A stretch of 64,000 nt of DNA from assembly GCA_963739435.1 (NCBI GenBank), contig CAVUAN010000007.1, forward strand, positions 1-64,000, read 5' to 3'. Under the pieces are notes generated by a model. It ran no database searches and was not told where the DNA came from. It saw only the letters and a list, made by a program, of their open reading frames with translations. The translations under genes and the position numbers were made by a program. Positions 34,814 through 47,375 of the stretch are shown one piece after another. The stretch is from CAVUAN01 sp963739435 (GTDB lineage Bacteria; Acidobacteriota; Thermoanaerobaculia; UBA5066; Gp7-AA6). Numbering within the stretch: position 1 is the stretch's first letter; each line of letters begins with the position of its first letter.

Positions 34814-35653
34814 TCAGTGCGAGACGATGCGCTGGGGGTGAGAGTAAACATTGAAGCGTTGGCCGCGCAGGAAGCCGACCAGCGTAAGACCCGCCGCTTC
34901 AGCGAGTTCCACCGCCAGGCTGGAGGGCGCGGACACGGAAGCCAGCAGCGGGATCCCGGCTGCAAAGGCTTTCTGAGCGATCTCGAATCCGGCCCTTCCG
35001 GAGACCAGGAGGATCGATTCGGAAAGAGGCAGCGTCGATGCGAGCCAGCAGGAGCCGACGAGCTTGTCCGTGGCATTGTGCCGGCCGATGTCCTCGCGAA
35101 CAGCGCGCAGCTCGCCCTCCGACGTGAAGAGCGCGGCGGCGTGCAGGCCTCCCGTCTGCGCGAAGACCGATTGCTTCTCGCGCAAGCGATCCGGCAGGCC
35201 ATAGAGGACCACCGGCGCGACCCGGAGCTTCGCGGCGAGCGGCTCGGCGCCCTCAGGCAGAACGGTCTCGATCGAGGTCTTGCCGCAGACGCCGCAGGCC
35301 GAGCCCATGACGGTCCCGCGCGTCAGGCGGCCGGCCCGCGCCAGGGCCTCCGGCGAAAGGGTCGCGATCATGACATTGGCGCGCAGGTCGGCTGAGACGC
35401 GGGGGTCCGAGGGACGGTCGAGCGCCTTGAGGTCGGAGCGCTCGGCCAGGACCCCCTCGGCGAAAAGAAGCCCGGCGGCGAGCTCCTCGTCGTTGCCCGG
35501 GGTCCGCATCGTCGTGACGAAGCGGACGGCCGGCGCGTGTTCCTCTCCACGGAGCCGGATCTCGAGGGGCTCCTCGACGGCCAGAGCGTCGGAGCGCTCA
35601 GCCTCGGAGTCGCCCTCTCGGGCGCGGACTCGAACCCGCTGGATCGGCTCCAC
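34814..35653 (-). CDS. fdhD: Formate dehydrogenase sulfurtransferase FdhD
   Basis: FdhD moves sulfur from IscS to the molybdenum cofactor of formate dehydrogenase, which is essential for activity. The 279-residue protein starts at GTG 35653 (VEPIQRVRVRAREG). Diagnostic blocks are EEPLEIRLRG, TMRTPGNDEELAAGLLFAEG, the sulfur-carrying SACGVCGKTS, FAQTGGLHAAALFTSEGELR, REDIGRHNATDKLVG and SGRAGFEIAQKAFAAGIPLL. The conserved CGVC pair is intact. It lies directly upstream of the fdhABCE operon, completing the set needed for a working enzyme, and diverges from acs. Confidence 0.95.
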   Translation of the reverse strand: MEPIQRVRVRAREGDSEAERSDALAVEEPLEIRLRGEEHAPAVRFVTTMRTPGNDEELAAGLLFAEGVLAERSDLKALDRPSDPRVSADLRANVMIATLSPEALARAGRLTRGTVMGSACGVCGKTSIETVLPEGAEPLAAKLRVAPVVLYGLPDRLREKQSVFAQTGGLHAAALFTSEGELRAVREDIGRHNATDKLVGSCWLASTLPLSESILLVSGRAGFEIAQKAFAAGIPLLASVSAPSSLAVELAEAAGLTLVGFLRGQRFNVYSHPQRIVSH

Positions 35654-35768
35654 GGCGCGGATGCTAGCAGGCCTTTTCGGCTTCCCGGGGGTTCGGAGGC
35701 ACCGATGCAAATGCACCACCTCCTGGCGGAAGGCCGGACGTAGAGTTGGCTCCATTGCGGAGGTCGCC

Positions 35769-37694
<1,926 letters not shown>

Positions 37695-37719
37695 GGGCGG
37701 CGAGGCGCCGGAAGGAAAA

Positions 37720-37757
37720 CGACCCGGGCGGGGCCCAAAGAGCCCCATCCCGGGTCG
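37720..37757 (-). terminator. Strong hairpin terminator for the porin gene
   Basis: The nested stem CGACCCGGG / CCCGGGTCG plus GGGGC / GCCCC is followed on the minus strand by GTTTTCC. It starts about 20 nt after the porin stop and sits between convergent acs and porin genes, so it may serve both. Confidence 0.75.
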
Positions 37758-37776
37758 CGAGAAAGCGCCGTGTTGT

Positions 37777-39054
37777 TTAGAAGTTGAAGAGTGTCGAGAA
37801 CGCCAGCTGGGTGCCCTTCGTCAAGGTCTTGACTGCGGCTCCGGTCGTCAGCTGCGAGTTCATGTATTCGAAGCCGAGCGCGTAGGGTCCAATCCTCCAG
37901 CGCAACATCCCCGCGTACATGATGTTCTTGTCGCGCGCCGCAGCGCCGAGCGCCTTGATGTCGTTGTCCTTCGGATTGTCTTCGCCCGCGAAGCCGAAGA
38001 CGCTCCAGTTGGGCGTCAGGTCGACACCGACCTGGAACCAGCCGCCCTGGCTGGCAATCCTGTCCCGTCGCGCGGCCGTGCAGGTCGTGCCCACGCCGAC
38101 ACTTGGACAGCCGTTCTGGAACTGTGTGATCGCTCCGAAATTCTGGCCGATCGAGTGGCCGGAGTAGTAGTTGCCCTGAACCAGGAGCCTGTCCCAGTTG
38201 ACCCTTGTGCCCACCTCCCAAGCCGTGCCGTTCACCTTGTCGTGGGCAGCCGTGGCGTTGGCGAGGGAGAGGTCCTTGGAATCGTAGTGCCCGACGGCGT
38301 AGGCAGTCCAGGTTCCCTTGTCCATCTTGCCGCCGACATTGAAGCGCAACTCGTACTGCGGGGCGGTTGCGTTGCCGGGCGTCGTGTTGTCGACGGAGGA
38401 ACCGGGGGTGTTCCACTCGTTCTGCATCACCGCGAGTCTCAGATCCATGTTGATCGACGAGTCCTTGGAGGTCAGCACCTGGGTCAGGAAGATGCCCGGG
38501 AACCGCCAGCCCACGTCTCCGGCCGAGCCGTAGCCGAGGGGGAAGGCGATGTGGGAGAGCGAGACGGCCGTGGTGCCGAAGAGGTCCGACCAATCCTGGC
38601 CGATCCGGATCGTGGTGCTCCCATTGGTGATGTCGGCGAAGGCAAGACGCAGCCGCGGAACCGGCTGCTGTCCGGCGAATGCACCGGCAGTGGCCACGGC
38701 GCCGGCGCCTCCGGTGACGTTGAAGCCGCCGAAGAAATCGATCTCGAGAGTGCCGCCGACCCTCCAGTCGCTGCCGACCTTCGGCCCGTCGAAGACCATG
38801 GTCAGCCGCGTATTGCGGACGTCGCCGCCGCCGAACCAGCGGTCTGTCGTGAACTGAGGCGTCGCCGGATATTCGGCGTTCTGCCCGTTGCCGAAGTTGA
38901 ATTGCTGATCCTGGGCGAACATTGTGGCGCTGATGAATCCCTTGATTGTCAGGGTTGACTTGCCTCCGAGCTGGATCGTCGTCTGGGCCGAAGCGACGGT
39001 CGCAAAGAGGACCGCGCAGGCCGCGACGACTGAAAAGCGAATCCTGGACGTCAT
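37777..39054 (-). CDS. DcaP-like outer-membrane porin
   Basis: A 425-residue beta-barrel protein. The signal peptide MTSRIRFSVVAACAVLFATV ends at ASA before QTT. The mature start LGGKSTLTIKGFISATMF and the alternating strands (for example VGSDWRVGGTLEIDFFGG, FADITNGSTTIRIGQDWSDL) fit DcaP-like or porin 4-type trimeric porins. The last residue is Phe (STLFNF), the outer-membrane assembly signal. AAAGGAG precedes the ATG. It lies 165 bp downstream of an ABC importer on the same strand and probably lets that system's substrate through the outer membrane. A 7-bp GC-rich hairpin (CGCCGGC/GCCGGCG, 39104-39121) is in the upstream gap. Confidence 0.82.
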   Translation of the reverse strand: MTSRIRFSVVAACAVLFATVASAQTTIQLGGKSTLTIKGFISATMFAQDQQFNFGNGQNAEYPATPQFTTDRWFGGGDVRNTRLTMVFDGPKVGSDWRVGGTLEIDFFGGFNVTGGAGAVATAGAFAGQQPVPRLRLAFADITNGSTTIRIGQDWSDLFGTTAVSLSHIAFPLGYGSAGDVGWRFPGIFLTQVLTSKDSSINMDLRLAVMQNEWNTPGSSVDNTTPGNATAPQYELRFNVGGKMDKGTWTAYAVGHYDSKDLSLANATAAHDKVNGTAWEVGTRVNWDRLLVQGNYYSGHSIGQNFGAITQFQNGCPSVGVGTTCTAARRDRIASQGGWFQVGVDLTPNWSVFGFAGEDNPKDNDIKALGAAARDKNIMYAGMLRWRIGPYALGFEYMNSQLTTGAAVKTLTKGTQLAFSTLFNF

Positions 39055-39219
39055 CGAGAGCTCCTTTCTCCCCTCAGGGAAAACTGAATCCGATCTGGGC
39101 CTGCGCCGGCGTCGGCCGGCGATTGTCCCTGAACTCATGGCGGCTGGCGTCCCCCCGGCCGCCCCGGCTTGCTCTGGCCATTCACTGAATTCTAACCCCC
39201 ATGCTCCGTTTCGGACCGC

Positions 39220-40071
39220 TCATTTGATCGAGCCGACGGTGAAGCCGGCGATGAAGCGGTCGAGAAAGAGGTTGTAGAGGACGCCGATCGGCAGGCTCGC
39301 GATCAGGCACGCCGCCATGAGGGCGCCCCAGTAGTACACGTCGCCGCGCACGAGGAAGATCGGGATACCCACGCCCACCATCTGGTTGGATTCGGGCGAG
39401 ATGAAAGTCAGGGCGTAGACGAACTCCTGGGTCACGAGCGTGAAGCTGAAGATGACGACCGTCAGGATTCCGGACACCGAGATCGGGACGACCATCTTGA
39501 GGAAGGCGCCGAAGCGCGTCAGGCCGTCCACCATGGCGGCGTCCTCGAGCTCCTTCGGGATGGACTTGAAGAAGCCCATCAGCAGCCAGATCGAGAACGG
39601 GATCGTCATGCTCGGGTAGACGAGCACGACGGAGAAGATCGAGTCCTGCAGGCCCAGGATCGCGACGACGCGCGAGAGCGGGATGAAGAGCAGCGTCGGC
39701 GGGATCAGGTAGGTCAGGAAGATGGCGATCCCGAGCCGCTCGCCCCAGCGGCCCGCCAGGCGGGCGAGCGAGTAGGCGGCGGGGACGGCGAAGAGCAGCG
39801 TGATGCCGACGACGAGGACGCCCACGAGAGCCGTGTTGCCCAGCCACCGCACGAAGCGGGTCTCCGGGAACAGAAAGCGCACGTGCTCGAGAGTCGGCGG
39901 GAGGTTGAAGAGGAACGGGTTGTTCTCGACGGTGTAGAGATCGAGGTTCTGCTTGAACGCGGCGATCACCATCCAGAAGAAGGGGAAGGCCAGCAGCCCG
40001 GTGAAGAACACCAGCACCGAAACGTGAAGGGCCCTGGCGCCGGCGCTGCGAAGGCCTCCCTCCGCCGTCAC
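39220..40071 (-). CDS. Sugar-type ABC transporter permease (MalG/UgpE family)
   Basis: A 283-residue inner-membrane permease of the carbohydrate-uptake class. The GTG at 40071 overlaps the MalF-type stop (GTGA). Hydrophobic segments include FFTGLLAFPFFWMVIAAFK and GNTALVGVLVVGITLLFAVP. The EAA loop for ATPase docking reads KELEDAAMVDGLTRFGAFLK. TFISPESNQMVGVGIPIFLV follows, and the C-terminus LFLDRFIAGFTVGSIK is typical of MalG. It is the last gene of the importer cluster before the porin. Substrate is not readable. Confidence 0.88.
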   Translation of the reverse strand: MTAEGGLRSAGARALHVSVLVFFTGLLAFPFFWMVIAAFKQNLDLYTVENNPFLFNLPPTLEHVRFLFPETRFVRWLGNTALVGVLVVGITLLFAVPAAYSLARLAGRWGERLGIAIFLTYLIPPTLLFIPLSRVVAILGLQDSIFSVVLVYPSMTIPFSIWLLMGFFKSIPKELEDAAMVDGLTRFGAFLKMVVPISVSGILTVVIFSFTLVTQEFVYALTFISPESNQMVGVGIPIFLVRGDVYYWGALMAACLIASLPIGVLYNLFLDRFIAGFTVGSIK

Positions 40072-40983
40072 ACGACCTCCGTTCGGTGCGCGACGCGCAG
40101 CATCAGGTAGGCGACCAGGACGAGGACCGGCACCAGGAAGAGCGAGATCGCGGCGCCAGCGGCCAGATCGCTGCCGGCGATTCCCGTGGCGAAGGCGAGG
40201 GAGGGCAGCGTCTGCGTGGAGTCGAACGGCCCGCCGGCGGTCAGGATGTAGACCACGGTCATGTCGGTGAACGTGAAGATGATGCCGAAGAGGACGGCCA
40301 CCGAGAGGATGGGCGTCATCATCGGAATGTTGATCTGGAAGAGGGTGCGCCAGAAGCCCGCGCCGTCGATCGCGGCGGCCTCCGGGATCTCCTTGGGGAT
40401 GGCGGAGCGTCCCGCCAGCATGATCACGGTCGAAAAGGGAATCAGGCGCCAGCAGTGGACGAGGACGACGGAGGCCATGGCGAGATGCGGCTCTCCGAGC
40501 CACATCGGCGCGCTGTACGGCTTGTAGACGATGCAGGGCGACGAGGACCCACGTGATCACGCTGTAGATGGAGTCGAGGATCCATTTCCAGCCGATCGTT
40601 CCGAGGGAGACCGGGGCCACCCAGGGCAGAAGAATCAGGAACCGGACGAAGCCGCGGCCGCGGAAAGGCTTCTCCAGGGCGATGGCGAGGATGTTGGAGC
40701 AGACGATCACGATCACCTGGGCGCAGAGGGTGAACACGATGGAATTCCGGAGCGCCTTTTTGAAACTGGGGCTCTGCAGGATGCTCCGGAAATTCTCGAG
40801 CCCGACGAAATGAAACCCCGTGCTGCCGATGCGCGCGTCGCTGAAGGCGTAGAGGATCGCCAGAGCGAACGGAACCCCGATCAGGAGCACGATGTAGAGA
40901 ATCGAGGGCGCGAACATGGCGGCCGCCAGCACCGGGCTCTGAGCGCCTCCGATCGATTTCGCCTTCGTGCGATTCACTGCCAT
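40068..40983 (-). pseudogene. Sugar-type ABC transporter permease (MalF/UgpA family), one frameshift
   Basis: The partner permease, about 305 codons. It starts MAVNRTKAKSIGGAQSPVLA with first segment LAAAMFAPSILYIVLLIGVP, then LENFRSILQSPSFKKALRNS, the usual MalF layout. A single frame change near 40540 (after ITWVLVA) joins it to IVYKPYSAPMWLGEP. The EAA loop KEIPEAAAIDGAGFWRTLFQ follows, then the last segments LFLVPVLVLVAYLMLRV. Everything else is intact, so a lone sequencing error is likely. Its start lies 10 nt inside the end of the ATPase gene. Confidence 0.82.
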
Positions 40984-42064
40984 AGGTCGGGGCGCGGCCG
41001 GGTGCGTTTTTGCGTCTCTCGGTCGAAGAATTTCAGCTGCCTCTCGGAGACCGCGAACGCGTGCAGGCTTCCGATCTCGTACTTGCCGACGTGGCTGGCA
41101 GACATGCGCGAGACGGCCTTCTTTCCATCGGAGCGCCCTCCCTCCAGGGTCCCGTAGACGAGCCGTTCCGCGCCCAGGTACTCCTGGTGGCTGACCCGGA
41201 GGCTCAGCGAGACGAACGGTCCCTCCCGGTCGGTGACGCGGATCTCCTCCGGAATGGCCGCCCGGCCTGCCAGCATCGTGACCGGGAAGAAGTGCTCCGG
41301 GCGGAAGCCCACGATCACGTCTCCCTGCTCGACCAGGTTCATGGGAGGCGACCCGAGAAAGGTCGCGACGAACGTGTCGGCCGGATCGTCGTAGACCTCG
41401 GCGGCCGATCCGATCTGGCGGACCTCGCCGAAGTTCATCACGACGATCCGGTCTCCCATCGCCATCGCCTCGACCTGGTCATGCGTCACGTAGATCGTGG
41501 TCGTGCCGACGCTCTCGTGAAACCGCTCGAGCTCCTCCCGCGCCGACGCTCGCAACTTGGCGTCGAGGTTCGAGAGCGGCTCGTCCAGCAGGAACACGGC
41601 GGGCTCGCGCACGATGGCGCGCGCCAGCGCCACGCGCTGCCGCTCGCCGCCGGAGAGCTCGCGCGGCTTGCGGTCGAGCAGCTTGCCGATCGCAGAGCAG
41701 TCCAGCCGCCCATTCCACCTTCTTGCGGTGCTGGTCTTTCGGGACGTTCTGCGCCTTCAGCGGAAAGGCGATGTTCTTGTAAACCGAGAGATGGGGATAG
41801 AGCGCGTAGCTCTGGAAGACCATGGCGATGCGGCGTTCGCGCGGGGGACATCCGATTGACCACCTGTCCGCCGATGAGGATGTCTCCCGAAGTGGGTGTT
41901 TCCAGGCCGGCGATCATGCGCAGGAGTGTGGTCTTCCCGGAGCCCGAGGGCCCCAGGAAGACCAGGAATTCGCCCTCCTCAGTGACCAGGCTGACGTCGT
42001 TGACTGCCCCGAGCTCTCCTTCTTTGAAAACCTTCGTCAGGTTCCGGGTTTCGACGACGGCCAT
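40974..42064 (-). pseudogene. Sugar-type ABC transporter ATPase (MalK/UgpC family), two frameshifts
   Basis: The energy-coupling ATPase for the sugar importer. The first part has MAVVETRNLTKVFKEGELGA and Walker A FLGPSGSGKTTLLRMIAGLE. After a break near 41840 the Q-loop MVFQSYALYPHLSVYKNIAF appears. After another near 41700 the signature ELSGGERQRVALARAI, Walker B FLLDEPLSNLDAKL and TIYVTHDQVEAMAMGDRI follow. The C-terminal OB-type regulatory domain (VIVGFRPEHFFPV) marks the CUT1/MalK group. The stop lies inside the next permease gene. Both breaks look like sequencing errors. Confidence 0.85.
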
Positions 42065-42074
42065 TGTCCCCGCG

Positions 42075-43409
42075 CTACTTCCATCGGGCGAAGATGCGCT
42101 TGTACTCGGCTTCCGCCGCCTTCGCGGCGTCTTCGGCGGTCTGATCTCCTCGCGCGACGGTGGCAAACATCGTCGGGATGAGCCACGTGCTGAATGCTTC
42201 GGCGATGCCCGCCGACGCGTAGCCCGGGTAGCCGACGTTGGTCGCCCAATCGAGCACGTTGCCCAGCACCTTGTACTTGTCCGGCGGGGTTGCCCTGGGA
42301 TCGTTCGCGATCTGCTTCTGGAGGTCCGGTACCGTCGAGGGGAAGCAGGGGAAGTTGTAGAACTGTCCGGCGGCAAAACCTTCCTGGAAGTGGTCCATGA
42401 AGTCGATCAGGAACTTCTGCGCGCCTTCCTTGTTCTCGGCGAACTCCCAGATGACGTGGCAGTTCATGACGTGCTCGGCCGCGATCCGCCGCACGGGGCC
42501 CTTGAGCGCCTGGCTGATCATGATCTTGCTGTCGATGGGCATCTTCTCCCGTTCGGATTGGCGCGTGACGGAGATGGCGTTGGCCACATAGCTGACCCGT
42601 CCGGCGAGCATGGCCTGGTTGTTCGAGGGCGGAGTCCAGGTGAAAACCTCGGCCGTCTCCGTCTGCGATAGAGCTCCTTCATGTACTTCAGGGCTTCGAT
42701 GGTCTGCTTGGAATTGATGGTCACGTTGCCTTCGACATCCTGCTCGGCGCCGCCAAAGGACCACAGGAGGGCGCGCAGGGCCATGCTGCTGTCGAGCTCC
42801 TGCGAGAGTCCGAGCCCGCACGGGTGGCCGGTTGCGTCCCGGATCTTCTTGGCGCCCTTGAGCAGGTCATCGTAGGTGTCGGGCCCGTTGGGGAATCCCG
42901 CGTCGGTCCACCAATCCTTGTGCCAGTTGCCGGGATCGGGCGTGTAGGCGTCCGAGAAGGCGAAGTACTTCTTCGTCTTCGGGTTGTACGTGGACTTGTG
43001 CGCCAGTTCGATCTTCTTGCCGTGCTTCTTCTCCACCTCCTGGTACACGTGTGTCATGTCGATCGACCTGGCGCTCGTAGGCCGCCGGCGGGGACAGGAA
43101 CATGAAGAGGTCATGTCCCTTCTTTGCCGAGACCTCGGAGGCGGCCCGGGCGGGCAGATCCACGAGGTTGATGTTGTCCACGATCACTTCGGTGTCGTTC
43201 TTCTGGCCCCATTCCTTGGTGTAGGTGCCGTTGAACCATGTGTCCCAGGCCGGGACGAAGTGGCTCCACTGGATGATCTTCAGCGTCCTGCCCGCGGCCC
43301 TGGCCCGCTCTGGAAAGAGAAATGCCGGGCCGCCCGCGACGAGGGCGCTCGCACCCGCGAGCTTCGCCAGTTTCCGGCGGGTCAGCCCGCGATCACGCTT
43401 TTTCGACAT
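42075..43409 (-). pseudogene. Extracellular sugar-binding protein of ABC importer, two frameshifts
   Basis: A periplasmic binding protein of about 440 codons (SBP_bac_1 type). It begins with a twin-arginine signal LTRRKLAKLAGASALVAGG, then TLKIIQWSHFVPAWDTWFNG and INLVDLPARAASEVSAKKGH. After a break near 43080 comes DMTHVYQEVEKKHGKKIELA and NWHKDWWTDAGFPNGPDTYD. After another near 42665, TWTPPSNNQAMLAGRVSYVA and HVIWEFAENKEGAQKFLIDF. It ends EAEYKRIFARWK. TTGGAGGT precedes the ATG, 26 nt after the MFS stop, so the operon runs permease, binding protein, ATPase, MalF, MalG. A Tat signal on a binding protein is less common and implies folding in the cytoplasm. Confidence 0.82.
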
Positions 43410-43435
43410 AGGTCACCTCCAATGTGTCTTATCGC

Positions 43436-45034
43436 TTATCGAATGTCCGTGTCCTTGGTTTCCCGGATGAAGAGCGAGCCGATGACGAAGCTCATGACCG
43501 CCACGATGATCGGATACCAGAGGCCGGCGTAGATGTTGCCCCTGCTGGCCACGATCGCTGTCGCAAGCAGCGGCAGCATGCCGCCGAACCAGCCGTTGCC
43601 TATGTGGTACGGCAGCGACATCGAGGTGTAGCGGATCCGAGTGGGGAAGAGCTCGACAAGGAAAGCGGCGATCGGGCCGTAGACCATCGTCACGTAGATG
43701 ACGAGGATGACGAGGATCAGGATCGTCATCCCCCAGTTCAGGCCGTTCTTGTCGAAGGTCGCGGGATAGCCGCCCGTCTTCAGCGCCTCCTTGTACTTGG
43801 CGTCGTCGAAGCCCTTGAGCTCGATGTCGCCGATCTTGGTCACGACCGTCTCTCCCGGCACCGCCGGCAGGTCCGTGAACGACAGGCCGCTCCTGGTCAG
43901 GAAGTCCTTGGCCTTGTCGCAGGGCGAGAACACGGTCTTGGGGGTCGGGAAGATGTGCATCTGGCAGTCGGAGGCGGCCACGGTGATCGGAGTCCTGGCG
44001 GCATAGGCCTCGAGCGCGGGGTTGACGTTGTGCGTGAGCGCCCGGAACAGCGGGAAGTACGTGACCGCGGCGATGATGCAGCCGAGCATGATGATCCACT
44101 TGCGGCCGATCTTGTCCGACAGCTTTCCGAACACGATGAAGAACGGTGTTCCGATGATGAGCGAGATACCGATCAGGTAATAGGCCGTCAGGTAGTCGAC
44201 CTTGAGATAGAGCGTCAGGAAGAAGAGAGCGTAGAACTGGCCCGTGTACCACACGACGCCCTGGCCGGCCGTGGCGCCGAAGAGCGCGAGCAGCACGATC
44301 TTGGCGTTGGACCACCGGGCGAAGCTCTCGGTCAGCGGAGCCTTCGAGCCCTTGCCCTGCTCCTTCATGGCCTTGAAGATCGGGGACTCCTGCAGCTTCA
44401 GCCGGATGTAGACCGAGAAGGCGAGCAGGATGATCGACATGAGGAAGGGGATCCGCCAGCCCCAGCTCTTGAAGACTTCCGGGGTCATGTTGACCCGGCA
44501 CACGCCGATGACGATCAGCGCGAGCAGCAGGCCGAGGGTCGCGGTGGTCTGGATCCAGGACGTGTCGTAGCCGCGCTTTCCGTGGGGAGCGTGCTCGGCG
44601 ACATAGGTCGCCGCCCCGCCGTATTCGCCGCCCAGGGCCAGGCCCTGGAGGAGGCGCAGAGCCACGAGGAGGATCGTCGCCGCAAACCCGATCGAGTTGT
44701 AGGTCGGGAGCAGGCCGACGGCCGCCGTCGAGCTGCCCATGACGACGATCGTCACGAGGAAGGTGTACTTGCGGCCGACGATGTCGCCGATCCGGCCGAA
44801 CACGAGGGCGCCGAAGGGCCGGACCAGGAAGCCGGCGGCGTACGCGACGAACGAGGAGAGCAGGGCCGCCGTGGCGTTGCCGGGCGGAAAGAAGAGAGCC
44901 GCGAAGAAGGGAGCCAGGGTCGCGTAGAGGTAGAAGTCGTACCACTCGAACACGGTCCCGAGGGAGGAGGCGAAGATGACGCGCCTGGCCTCCTTGGTTT
45001 CGATGGAAGTGAGGGGTGCGGCGACGGAGCTCAT
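43436..45034 (-). CDS. MHS-family MFS transporter with a large late insert
   Basis: A 532-residue major-facilitator permease of the metabolite:H+ symporter group (ProP, KgtP, ShiA relatives). GTVFEWYDFYLYATLAPFFA is the family's first segment. The loop 2-3 motif is GRIGDIVGRK, and ALGGEYGGAATYVAEHAP is the segment 5 signature. LFGKLSDKIGRK-like text repeats in the second half. Unusually, about 95 hydrophilic residues (about 335-432) containing two Cys separate segments of the C-terminal half, probably a periplasmic domain. ATG 45034 overlaps the stop of a 15-codon leader ORF. The context of acs genes hints at carboxylate uptake, an inference only. Confidence 0.86.
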   Translation of the reverse strand: MSSVAAPLTSIETKEARRVIFASSLGTVFEWYDFYLYATLAPFFAALFFPPGNATAALLSSFVAYAAGFLVRPFGALVFGRIGDIVGRKYTFLVTIVVMGSSTAAVGLLPTYNSIGFAATILLVALRLLQGLALGGEYGGAATYVAEHAPHGKRGYDTSWIQTTATLGLLLALIVIGVCRVNMTPEVFKSWGWRIPFLMSIILLAFSVYIRLKLQESPIFKAMKEQGKGSKAPLTESFARWSNAKIVLLALFGATAGQGVVWYTGQFYALFFLTLYLKVDYLTAYYLIGISLIIGTPFFIVFGKLSDKIGRKWIIMLGCIIAAVTYFPLFRALTHNVNPALEAYAARTPITVAASDCQMHIFPTPKTVFSPCDKAKDFLTRSGLSFTDLPAVPGETVVTKIGDIELKGFDDAKYKEALKTGGYPATFDKNGLNWGMTILILVILVIYVTMVYGPIAAFLVELFPTRIRYTSMSLPYHIGNGWFGGMLPLLATAIVASRGNIYAGLWYPIIVAVMSFVIGSLFIRETKDTDIR

Positions 45035-45078
45035 CGGGGGCCTCCCTTCGGGCTCGAGACGGCTATTCTTCGGGACAT
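45031..45078 (-). CDS. 15-codon leader ORF coupled to the MFS gene
   Basis: The frame MSRRIAVSSPKGGPR has a strong Shine-Dalgarno (GAAGGAGGA, about 6 nt before ATG 45078). Its TGA overlaps the MFS ATG (ATGA). The MFS gene also has its own GGGAGG inside this leader. The pattern fits translational coupling or attenuation by a leader peptide. It is not a known regulatory peptide, and a chance frame cannot be excluded. Confidence 0.45.
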   Translation of the reverse strand: MSRRIAVSSPKGGPR

Positions 45079-45367
45079 CGGGTCTCCTCCTTCGTGTAAG
45101 TGAAACAGTGGAACTCGAAAGGCGGGCGAGATGCGGCCGGAAAGCCGGGAAGCGAAGTCTGGTTGAGAGCTCATTTTTCCTGCCGCGACGTTGCGGGAAG
45201 TCTTTTGAAAGTCCGGAGGCATGTCAAGGGGATTTCGCACCCGTCCGGCAGCAATCTGATGCAGACGCACCATTGACAGGCCTCCGGGTCCAGACGCCTC
45301 TTGACAATCTCCGGGACTTCTCAAACGCTACGGGCACGTCGATCAAAAGAGAGGGAGAGAGCACCCC

Positions 45368-47339
<1,972 letters not shown>

Positions 47340-47375
47340 CCCGGGCCTGACGGACGCGCTACAATCGCCGTTACA

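Noticed and set aside
35624..35646. A T-arm-like GGTTCGAGTCC on the minus strand suggesting a tRNA
   Set aside because: It is inside fdhD coding sequence, the stem does not pair properly, and no acceptor, D or anticodon arms are nearby.
35735..35768. TTGGC...TTGC upstream of acs paralog 1 as a sigma-54 promoter
   Set aside because: The GG-GC spacing is 7 rather than 10 bp, which sigma-54 does not tolerate.
43424..45103. Long plus-strand frame antisense to the MFS transporter
   Set aside because: Its translation is charged, low-complexity filler; the minus-strand protein has clear MHS-family motifs.
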